Shown: positions 39,631 to 50,600 of the stretch, one piece after another
How positions within the stretch are numbered: position 1 is the stretch's first letter
Layout of the letters: each line of letters starts with the position of its first letter
DNA from: Limanda limanda
Lineage: Eukaryota; Chordata; Actinopteri; Pleuronectiformes; Pleuronectidae
Assembly: GCF_963576545.1 (NCBI RefSeq)
Contig: NC_083644.1
Coordinates: forward strand, 29,573,729 to 29,637,728
Direction of reading: 5' to 3'
DNA length: 64,000 nucleotides
The notes under the pieces: generated by a model
Database searches by the model: none
The model's input: the letters and a program-made list of their open reading frames with translations, nothing else
What the model was told of the DNA's origin: nothing
Made by a program: the position numbers and the translations under genes

Positions 39631-41600
39631 GGAAACAGGGAGATATGCCTTTTTTGGAAGAAATGGTTAAATTCTTGAATTTTTCATCACACATCATCCC
39701 AAATGTCACTAAACAGCTGGAAACGGGGGAGATAAGCCTTTTTTGGAAGCAATGGTTAACATTCTGACTTTTTCATCACATGTCAGCCCAAGTGTCAGAA
39801 AAGCGCAGGAAACAGGGAGATAAGCCTTTTTTGGAAGAAATGGTTAAATTCTTGAATTTTTCATCACACATCATCCCAAATGTCACTAAACAGCTGGAAA
39901 CGGGGAGATAAGCCTTTTTTGGAAGCAATGGTTAACATTTTGACTTTTTCATCACATATCAGCCCAAGTGTCAGAAAAGCGCTGGAAACAGGGACATAAG
40001 CCTTTTTTGGAAGAAATGTTTAACATTTTGACTTTTTCATCACATATCAGCTCCAGTGTCAGAAAAGCGCTGGAAACAGGGAGATATGCCTTTTTTTGGA
40101 AGAAATGGTTAAATTCTTGAATTTTTCATCACACATCATCCCAAATGTCACTAAACAGCTGGAAACGGGGACATAAGCCTTTTTTGGAAGCAATGGTTAA
40201 CATTTTGACTTTTTCATCACATTTTAGCTCCAGTGTCAGAAAAGCGCTGGAAACAGGGACATAAGCCTTTTTTGGAAGCAATGGTTAACATTTTGACTTT
40301 TTCATCACATATCAGCTCCAGTGTCAGAAAAGCGCTGGAAACAGGGAGATATGCCTTTTTTTGTAAGAATTGGTAAAATTCTTGAATTTTTCATCACACA
40401 TCATCCCAAATGTCACTAAACAGCTGGAAACGGGGAGATAAGCCTTTTTTGGAAGCATTGATTAAGATGTCTGACTTTTTCACCACATGTCAGCCCAAGT
40501 GTCAGAAAAGCGCTGGAAACAGGGAGATAAGCCTTTTTTGGAAGCAATGGTTAACATTTTGAATTTTTCATCACACATCATCCCAAATGTCACCAAACAG
40601 CTGGAAACGGGGAGATAAGCCTTTTTTGGAAGCAATGGTTAACATTTTGACTTTTTCATCACATATCAGCTCCAGTGTCAGAAAAGCGCTGGAAACAGGG
40701 AGATATGCCTTTTTTTGGAAGAAATGGTTAAATTCTTGAATTTTTCATCACACATCATCCCAAATGTCACTAAACAGTTGGAAACAGGGAGATAAGCCTT
40801 TTTTGGAAGCATTGGTTAACATTTTGACTTTTTCATCACATATCAGCCCAAGTGTCAGAAAAGCGCTGGAAACAGGGAGATAAGCCTTTTTTGGAAGCAA
40901 TGGTTAACATTTTGAATTTTTCATCACACATCATCCCAAATGTCACCAAACAGCTGGAAACGGGGAGATAAGCCTTTTTTGGAAGCAATGGTTAACATTT
41001 TGACTTTTTCATCACATATCAGCTCCAGTGTCAGAAAAGCGCTGGAAACAGGGAGATATGCCTTTTTTGGAAGAAATGGTTAAATTCTTGAATTTTTCAT
41101 CACACATCATCCCAAATGTCACTAAACAGCTGAAAACGGGGGAGATAAGCCTTTTTTGGAAGCAATGGTTAACATTCTGACTTTTTCATCACATGTCAGC
41201 CCAAGTGTCAGAAAAGCGCAGGAAACAGGGAGATAAGCCTTTTTTGGAAGACATGGTTAAATTCTTGAATTTTTCATCACACATCATCCCAAATGTCACT
41301 AAACAGCTGGAAACGGGGAGATAAGCCTTTTTTGGAAGCAATGGTTAACATTTTGACTTTTTCATCACATATCAGCCCAAGTGTCAGAAAAGCGCTGGAA
41401 ACAGGGACATAAGCCTTTTTTGGAAGCAATGGTTAACATTTTGACTTTTTCATCACATATCAGCTCCAGTGTCAGAAAAGCGCTGGAAACAGGGAGATAT
41501 GCCTTTTTTTGGAAGAAATGGTTAAATTCTTGAATTTTTCATCACACATCATCCCAAATGTCACTAAACAGCTGGAAACGGGGAGATAAGCCTTTTTTGG

Positions 41601-43110
41601 AAGCAATGGTAAACATTTTGACTTTTTCATCACATATCAGCTCCAGTGTCAGAAAAGCGCTGGAAACAGGGAGATGTGCCTTTTTTGGAAGAAATGGTTA
41701 AATTCTTGAATTTTTCATCACACATCATCCCAAATGTCACTAAACAGCTGGAAACGGGGAGATAAGCCTTTTTTGGAAGCAATGGTTAACATTGTGACTT
41801 TTTCATCACATATCAGCCCAAGTGTCAGAAAAGCGCAGGAAACAGGGACATAAGCCTTTTTTGGAAGAAATGGTTAACATTTTGACTTTTTCATCACATA
41901 TCAGCTCCAGTGTCAGAAAAGCGCTGGAAACAGGGAGATATGCCTTTTTTTGGAAGAAATGGTTAAATTCTTGAATTTTTCATCACACATCATCCCAAAT
42001 GTCACTAAACAGCTGGAAACGGGGAGATAAGCCTTTTTTGGAAGCATTGATTAAGATTTCTGACTTTTTCATCACATGTCAGCCCAAGTGTCAGAAAAGC
42101 GCAGGAAACAGGGAGATAAGCCTTTTTTTGGAAGAAATGGTTAAATTCTTGAATTTTTCATCACACATCATCCCAAATGTCACTAAACAGCTGGAAACGG
42201 GGAGATAAGCCTTTTTTGGAAGCAATGGTTAACATTTTTGACTTTTTCATCACATATCAGCTCCAGTGTCAGAAAAGTGCTGGAAACAGGGAGATATGCC
42301 TTTTTTGGAAGAAATGGTTAAATTCTTGAATTTTTCATCACACATCATCCCAAATGTCACTAAACAGCTGGAAACGGGGAGATAAGCCTTTTTTGGAAGC
42401 AATGGTTAACATACTGACTTTTTCATCACATGTCAGCCCAAGTGTCAGAAAAGCGCAGGAAACAGGGAGATAAGCCTTTTTTGGAAGCAATGGTTAATAT
42501 TTTGACTTTTTCATCACATATCAGCTCCAGTGTCAGAAAAGCGCTGGAAACAGGGAGATATGCCTTTTTTGGAAGCAATGGTTAACATTTTGACTTTTTC
42601 ATCACATATCAGCCCAAGTGTCAGAAAAGCGCAGGAAACAGGGACATAAGCCTTTTTTGGAAGAAATGGTTAACATTTTGACTTTTTCATCACATATCAG
42701 CTCCAGTGTCAGAAAAGCGCTGGAAACAGGGAGATATGCCTTTTTTTGGAAGAAATGGTTAAATTCTTGAATTTTTCATCACACATCATCCCAAATGTCA
42801 CTAAACAGCTGGAAACAGGGACATAAGCCTTTTTTGGAAGCAATGGTTAATATTTTGACTTTTTCATCACATATCAGCTCCAGTGTCAGAAAAGCGCTGG
42901 AAACAGGGAGATATGCCTTTTTTGGAAGAAATGGTTAAATTCTTGAATTTTTCATCACACATCATCCCAAATGTCACTTAACAGCTGGAAAAGGGGAGAT
43001 AAGCCTTTTTTGGAAGCAATGGTTAACATTTTGACTTTTTCATCACATATCAGCCCAAGTGTCAGAAAAGCGCTGGAAACAGGGACATAAGCCTTTTTTG
43101 GAAGAAATGG
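41601..43110 (+). repeat. Third GAGATGTGCC-led segment, mosaic
   Basis: GAGATGTGCC at 41671 starts a third relative of the 30.9-36.9 kb unit, 4,669 bp after the second. It soon departs: GGTTAATATT monomers occur at about 42,494 and 42,850, AACATACTGAC at about 42,412, and one A2 monomer has an extra T (CATTTTTGAC near 42,233). A seven-T run near 42,123 produces a 69-codon frame at 41999-42208 that is not a gene. Confidence 0.75.
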
Positions 43111-43551
43111 TTAACATTTTGACTTTTTCATCACATATCAGCTCCAGTGTCAGAAAAGCGCTGGAAACAGGGAGATATGCCTTTTTTTGGAAGAAATGGT
43201 TAACTTCTTGAATTTTTCATCACACATCATCCCAAATGTCACTAAACAGCTGGAAACGGGGAGATAAGCCTTTTTTGGAAGCAATGGTTAACATTTTGAC
43301 TTTTTCATCACATATCAGCTCCAGTGTCAGAAAAGCGCTGGAAACAGGGAGATATGCCTTTTTTGGAAGAAATGGTTAAATTCTTGAATTTTTCATCACA
43401 CATCATCCCAAATGTCACTAAACAGCTGGAAACGGGGAGTTAAGCCTTTTTTGGAAGCAATGGTTAACATTTTGACTTTTTCATCACATATCAGCCCAAG
43501 TGTCAGAAAAGCGCTGGAAACAGGGACATAAGCCTTTTTTGGAAGAAATGG
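43111..43551 (+). repeat. 440-bp tandem unit, second locus, copy 1
   Basis: TAACTTCTTGAATTTTTC at 43201 recurs at 43641. The A monomer GTTAACATTTTGAC near 43,110 corresponds to GTTAACAGTTTGAC at 43551 and 43991. The period is 440-441 bp, one T differing (seven versus six). Confidence 0.85.
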
Positions 43552-43991
43552 TTAACAGTTTGACTTTTTCATCACATATCAGCTCCAGTGTCAGAAAAGC
43601 GCTGGAAACAGGGAGATATGCCTTTTTTGGAAGAAATGGTTAACTTCTTGAATTTTTCATCACACATCATCCCAAATGTCACTAAACAGCTGGAAACGGG
43701 GAGATAAGCCTTTTTTGGAAGCAATGGTTAACATTTTGACTTTTTCATCACATATCAGCTCCAGTGTCAGAAAAGCGCTGGAAACAGGGAGATATGCCTT
43801 TTTTGGAAGAAATGGTTAAATTCTTGAATTTTTCATCACACATCATCCCAAATGTCACTAAACAGCTGGAAACGGGGAGATAAGCCTTTTTTGGAAGCAA
43901 TGGTTAACATTTTGACTTTTTCATCACATATCAGCCCAAGTGTCAGAAAAGCGCTGGAAACAGGGACATAAGCCTTTTTTGGAAGAAATGG
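43552..43991 (+). repeat. 440-bp tandem unit, second locus, copy 2
   Basis: The second five-monomer unit, carrying GTTAACAGTTTGAC at its start, with a third partial unit following. It has the same length and same AAB+AB composition as the 31.3-32.2 kb units but different private variants, so it was amplified separately. Confidence 0.85.
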
Positions 43992-45089
43992 TTAACAGTT
44001 TGACTTTTTCATCACATATCAGCTCCAGTGTCAGAAAAGCGCTGGAAACAGGGAGATATGCCTTTTTTTGGAAGAAATGGTTAAATTCTTGAATTTTTCA
44101 TCACACATCATCCCAAATGTCACTAAACAGCTGGAAACGGGGAGATAAGCCTTTTTTGGAAGCAATGGTTAACTTTTTGAGTTTTTCATCACATATCAGC
44201 CCAAGTGTCAGAAAAGCGCTGGAAACAGGGACATAAGCCTTTTTTGGAAGCAATGGTTAACATTTTGACTTTTTCATCACATATCAGCTCCAGTGTCAGA
44301 AAAGCGCTGGAAACAGGGAGATATGCCTTTTTTTGGAAGAAAAGGTTAAATTCTTGAATTTTTCATCACACATCATCCCAAATGTCACTAAACAGCTGGA
44401 AACGGGGAGATAAGCCTTTTTTGGAAGCATTGATTAAGATGTCTGACTTTTTCATCACATATCAGCTCCAGTGTCAGAAAAGCGCTGGAAACAGGGAGAT
44501 CTGCCTTTTTTTGGAAGAAAAGGTTAAATTCTTGAATTTTTCATCACACATCATCCCAAATGTCACTAAACAGCTGGAAACGGGGAGATAAGCCTTTTTT
44601 GGAATTATTGATTAAGATTTCTGACTTTTTCATCACATGTCAGCCCAAGTGTCAGAAAAGCGCTGGAAACAGGGAGATAAGCCTTTTTTGGAAGAAATGG
44701 TTAAATTCTTGAATTTTTCATCACACATCATCCCAAATGTCACTAAACAGCTGGAAACGGGGAGATAAGCCTTTTTTGGAAGCATTGATTAAGATTTCTG
44801 ACTTTTTCATCACATGTCAGCCCAAGTGTCAGAAAAGCGCTGGAAACAGGGAGATAAGCCTTTTTTGGAAGAAATGGTTAAATTCTTGAATTTTTCATCA
44901 CACATCATCCCAAATGTCACTAAACAGCTGGAAACGGGGAGATAAGCCTTTTTTGGAAGCAAAGGTTAACATTTTGACTTTTTCATCACATATCAGCTCC
45001 AGTGTCAGAAAAGCGCTGGAAACAGGGAGATAAGCCTTTTTTGGAAGAAATGGTTAAATTCTTGAATTTTTCATCACACATCATCCCAA

Positions 45090-45445
45090 ATGTCACTAAA
45101 CAGCTGGAAACGGGGAGATAAGCCTTTTTTGGAAGCATTGATTAAGATTTCTGACTTTTTCATCACATATCAGCTCCAGTGTCAGAAAAGCGCTGGAAAC
45201 AGGGAGATCTGCCTTTTTTTGGAAGAAAAGGTTAAATTCTTGAATTTTTCATCACACATCATCCCAAATGTCACTAAACAGCTGGAAACGGGGAGATAAG
45301 CCTTTTTTGGAATTATTGATTAAGATTTCTGACTTTTTCATCACATATCAGCCCAAGTGTCAGAAAAGCGCTGGAAACAGGGAGATCTCCCTTTTTTTGG
45401 AAGAAAAGGTTAAATTCTTGAATTTTTCATCACACATCATCCCAA
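45090..45445 (+). repeat. 356-bp tandem duplication, left copy (4 monomers)
   Basis: Two 178-bp dimers: one with GCATTGATTAAG and GATCTGCC, the next with GGAATTATTGATTAAG and GATCTCCC. The pair recurs at once at 45446. Each dimer here is 178 bp because the B monomer has seven T. Confidence 0.88.
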
Positions 45446-45801
45446 ATGTCACTAAACAGCTGGAAACGGGGAGATAAGCCTTTTTTGGAAGCATTGATTA
45501 AGATTTCTGACTTTTTCATCACATATCAGCTCCAGTGTCAGAAAAGCGCTGGAAACAGGGAGATCTGCCTTTTTTTGGAAGAAAAGGTTAAATTCTTGAA
45601 TTTTTCATCACACATCATCCCAAATGTCACTAAACAGCTGGAAACGGGGAGATAAGCCTTTTTTGGAATTATTGATTAAGATTTCTGACTTTTTCATCAC
45701 ATATCAGCCCAAGTGTCAGAAAAGCGCTAGAAACAGGGAGATCTCCCTTTTTTTGGAAGAAAAGGTTAAATTCTTGAATTTTTCATCACACATCATCCCA
45801 A
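45446..45801 (+). repeat. 356-bp tandem duplication, right copy
   Basis: Repeats the preceding 356 bp with one visible change, GCGCTAGAAACAGGG in place of GCGCTGGAAACAGGG near 45,724. GGAATTATTG also occurs 708 bp upstream (44601), so the local stretch has expanded more than once. Confidence 0.88.
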
Positions 45802-48800
45802 ATGTCACTAAACAGCTGGAAACGGGGAGATAAGACTTTTTTGGAAGCATTGATTAAGATTTCTGACTTTTTCATCACATGTCAGCCCAAGTGTCAGAAA
45901 AGCGCTGGAAACAGGGAGATAAGCCTTTTTTGGAAGAAATGGTTAAATTCTTGAATTTTTCATCACACATCATCCCAAATGTCACTAAACAGCTGGAAAC
46001 GGGGAGATAAGCCTTTTTTGGAAGCATTGATTAAGATTTCTGACTTTTTCATCACATGTCAGCCCAAGTGTCAGAAAAGCGCTGGAAACAGGGAGATAAG
46101 CCTTTTTTGGAAGAAATGGTTAAATTCTTGAATTTTTCATCACACATCATCCCAAATGTCACTAAACAGCTGGAAACGGGGAGATAAGCCTTTTTTGGAA
46201 GCAAAGGTTAACATTTTGACTTTTTCATCACATATCAGCTCCAGTGTCAGAAAAGCGCTGGAAACAGGGAGATCTGCCTTTTTTTGGAAGAAAAGGTTAA
46301 ATTCTTGAATTTTTCATCACACATCATCCCAAATGTCACTAAACAGCTGGAAACGGGGAGATAAGCCTTTTTTGGAAGCATTGATTAAGATTTCTGACTT
46401 TTTCATCACATGTCAGCCCAAGTGTCAGAAAAGCGCTGGAAACAGGGAGATAAGCCTTTTTTGGAAGAAATGGTTAAATTCTTGAATTTTTCATCACACA
46501 TCATCCCAAATGTCACTAAACAGCTGGAAACGGGGAGATAAGCCTTTTTTGGAAGCATTGATTAAGATTTCTGACTTTTTCATCACATGTCAGCCCAAGT
46601 GTCAGAAAAGCGCTGGAAACAGGGAGATAAGCCTTTTTTGGAAGAAATGGTTAAATTCTTGAATTTTTCATCACACATCATCCCAAATGTCACTAAACAG
46701 CTGGAAACGGGGAGATAAGCCTTTTTTGGAAGCATTGATTAAGATTTCTGACTTTTTCATCACATATCAGCCCAAGTGTCAGAACAGCGCTGGAAACAGG
46801 GAGATCTGCCTTTTTTTGGAAGAAAAGGTTAAATTCTTGAATTTTTCATCACACATCATCCCAAATGTCACTAAACAGCTGGAAACGGGGAGATAAGCCT
46901 TTTTTGGAAGCATTGATTAAGATTTCTGACTTTTTCATCACATGTCAGCCCAAGTGTCAGAAAAGCGCTGGAAACAGGGAGATAAGCCTTTTTTGGAAGA
47001 AATGGTTAAATTCTTGAATTTTTCATCACACATCATCCCAAATGTCACTAAACAGCTGGAAACGGGGAGATAAGCCTTTTTTGGAAGCAATGGTTAACAT
47101 TTTGACTTTTTCATCACATATCAGTTCCAGTGTCAGAAAAGCGCTGGAAACAGGGAGATCTGCCTTTTTTTGGAAGAAAAGGTTAAATTCTTGAATTTTT
47201 CATCACACATCATCCCAAATGTCACTAAACAGCTGGAAACGGGGAGATAAGCCTTTTTTGGAAGCATTGATTAAGATTTCTGACTTTTTCATCACATGTC
47301 AGCCCAAGTGTCAGAAAAGCGCTGGAAACAGGGAGATAAGCCTTTTTTGGAAGAAATGGTTAAATTCTTGAATTTTTCATCACACATCATCCCAAATGTC
47401 ACTAAACAGCTGGAAACGGGGAGATAAGCCTTTTTTGGAAGCATTGATTAAGATTTCTGACTTTTTCATCACATATCAGCCCAAGTGTCAGAAAAGCGCT
47501 GGAAACAGGGAGATCTGCCTTTTTTTGGAAGAAAAGGTTAAATTCTTGAATTTTTCATCACACATCATCCCAAATGTCACTAAACAGCTGGAAATGGGGA
47601 GATAAGCCTTTTTTGGAAGCAATGGTTAACATTTTGACTTTTTCATCACATATCAGCTCCAGTGTCAGAAAAGCGCTGGAAACAGGGAGATCTGCCTTTT
47701 TTGGAAGAAAAGGTTAAATTCTTGAATTTTTCATCACACATCATCCCAAATGTCACTAAACAGCTGGAAACGGGGGAGATAAGCCTTTTTGGAAGCATTG
47801 ATTAAGATTTCTGACTTTTTCATCACATGTCAGCCCAAGTGTCAGAAAAGCGCTGGAAACAGGGAGATAAGCCTTTTTTGGGAAGAAATGGTTAAATTCT
47901 TGAATTTTTCATCACACATCATCCCAAATGTCACTAAACAGCTGGAAACGGGGAGATAAGCCTTTTTTGGAAGCAATGGTTAACATTTTGACTTTTTCAT
48001 CACATATCAGTTCCAGTGTCAGAAAAGCGCTGGAAACAGGGAGATCTGCCTTTTTTTGGAAGAAAAGGTTAAATTCTTGAATTTTTCATCACACATCATC
48101 CCAAATGTCACTAAACAGCTGGAAACGGGGAGATAAGCCTTTTTTGGAAGCATTGATTAAGATTTCTGACTTTTTCATCACATGTCAGCCCAAGTGTCAG
48201 AAAAGCGCTGGAAACAGGGAGATAAGCCTTTTTTGGAAGAAATGGTTAAATTCTTGAATTTTTCATCACACATCATCCCAAATGTCACTAAACAGCTGGA
48301 AACGGGGAGATAAGCCTTTTTTGGAAGCATTGATTAAGATTTCTGACTTTTTCATCACATGTCAGCCCAAGTGTCAGAAAAGCGCTGGAAACAGGGAGAT
48401 AAGCCTTTTTTGGAAGAAATGGTTAAATTCTTGAATTTTTCATCACACATCATCCCAAATGTCACTAAACAGCTGGAAACGGGGAGATAAGCCTTTTTTG
48501 GAAGCAAAGGTTAACATTTTGACTTTTTCATCACATATCAGCTCCAGTGTCAGAAAAGCGCTGGAAACAGGGAGATCTGCCTTTTTTTGGAAGAAAAGGT
48601 TAAATTCTTGAATTTTTCATCACACATCATCCCAAATGTCACTAAACAGCTGGAAACGGGGAGATAAGCCTTTTTTGGAAGCATTGATTAAGATTTCTGA
48701 CTTTTTCATCACATGTCAGCCCAAGTGTCAGAAAAGCGCTGGAAACAGGGAGATAAGCCTTTTTTGGAAGAAATGGTTAAATTCTTGAATTTTTCATCAC

Positions 48801-50600
48801 ACATCATCCCAAATGTCACTAAACAGCTGGAAACGGGGAGATAAGCCTTTTTTGGAAGCATTGATTAAGATTTCTGACTTTTTCATCACATGTCAGCCCA
48901 AGTGTCAGAAAAGCGCTGGAAACAGGGAGATAAGCCTTTTTTGGAAGAAATGGTTAAATTCTTGAATTTTTCATCACACATCATCCCAAATGTCACTAAA
49001 CAGCTGGAAACGGGGAGATAAGCCTTTTTTGGAAGCATTGATTAAGATTTCTGACTTTTTCATCACATATCAGCCCAAGTGTCAGAAAAGCGCTGGAAAC
49101 AGGGAGATCTGCCTTTTTTTGGAAGAAATGGTTAAATTCTTGAATTTTTCATCACACATCATCCCAAATGTCACTAAACAGCTGGAAACGGGGAGATAAG
49201 CCTTTTTTGGAAGCATTGATTAAGATTTCTGACTTTTTCATCACATGTCAGCCCAAGTGTCAGAAAAGCGCTGGAAACAGGGAGATAAGCCTTTTTTGGA
49301 AGAAATGGTTAAATTCTTGAATTTTTCATCACACATCATCCCAAATGTCACTAAACAGCTGGAAACGGGGAGATAAGCCTTTTTTGGAAGCATTGATTAA
49401 GATTTCTGACTTTTTCATCATATATCAGCCCAAGTGTCAGAAAAGCGCTGGAAACAGGGAGATCTGCCTTTTTTTGGAAGAAAAGGTTAAATTCTTGAAT
49501 TTTTCATCACACATCATCCCAAATGTCACTAAACAGCTGGAAATGGGGAGATAAGCCTTTTTTGGAAGCAATGGTTAACATTTTGACTTTTTCATCACAT
49601 ATCAGCTCCAGTGTCAGAAAAGCGCTGGAAACAGGGAGATCTGCCTTTTTTGGAAGAAAAGGTTAAATTCTTGAATTTTTCATCACACATCATCCCAAAT
49701 GTCACTAAACAGCTGGAAACGGGGAGATATGCCTTTTTTGGAAGCATTGATTAAGATTTCTGACTTTTTCATCACATGTCAGCCCAAGTGTCAGAAAAGC
49801 GCTGGAAACAGGGAGATAAGCCTTTTTTGGAAGAAATGGTTAAATTCTTGAATTTTTCATCACACATCATCCCAAATGTCACTAAACAGCTGGAAACGGG
49901 GAGATAAGCCTTTTTTGGAAGCAATGGTTAACATTTTGACTTTTTCATCACATATCAGTTCCAGTGTCAGAAAAGCGCTGGAAACAGGGAGATCTGCCTT
50001 TTTTTGGAAGAAAAGGTTAAATTCTTGAATTTTTCATCACACATCATCCCAAATGTCACTAAACAGCTGGAAACGGGGAGATAAGCCTTTTTTGGAAGCA
50101 TTGATTAAGATTTCTGACTTTTTCATCACATGTCAGCCCAAGTGTCAGAAAAGCGCTGGAAACAGGGAGATAAGCCTTTTTTGGAAGAAATGGTTAAATT
50201 CTTGAATTTTTCATCACACATCATCCCAAATGTCACTAAACAGCTGGAAACGGGGAGATAAGCCTTTTTTGGAAGCAATGGTTAACATTTTGACTTTTTC
50301 ATCACATATCAGTTCCAGTGTCAGAAAAGCGCTGGAAACAGGGAGATCTGCCTTTTTTTGGAAGAAAAGGTTAAATTCTTGAATTTTTCATCACACATCA
50401 TCCCAAATGTCACTAAACAGCTGGAAACGGGGAGATAAGCCTTTTTTGGAAGCATTGATTAAGATTTCTGACTTTTTCATCACATGTCAGCCCAAGTGTC
50501 AGAAAAGCGCTGGAAACAGGGAGATAAGCCTTTTTTGGAAGAAATGGTTAAATTCTTGAATTTTTCATCACACATCATCCCAAATGTCACTAAACAGCTG
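45802..50600 (+). repeat. Dimeric satellite segment, right domain, part 1
   Basis: Regular AB dimers. The A2 variant GCAAAGGTTAAC occurs at 44959, 46201, 48504 and 51157, giving steps of 1,242, 2,303 and 2,653 bp (about 14, 26 and 30 monomers). GGAAATGGGG occurs at 47590 and 49539 (1,949 bp, 22 monomers). The order of monomer types is therefore a mosaic without one fixed HOR length. One-base changes cluster near 47.77-47.88 kb (GGGGGAGAT, a five-T run, TTTGGGAAG). Confidence 0.85.

Larger units (their letters stand above)
36851..41600 (+). repeat. 5.9-kb segmental duplication, right copy
   Basis: Starts in step with the left copy at +5,910. The offset drops to 5,470 after the 440-bp unit missing here, then rises to 6,789 and 6,965 through a 1,319-bp tandem duplication and a further dimer (CACATTTTAGCTCC at 33251 and 40216; GAAATGTTTAAC with ATGTTTAAC at 33051 and 40016). 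A two-dimer insertion follows near 40.6-41.0 kb. All steps are whole-monomer multiples. Confidence 0.8.
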
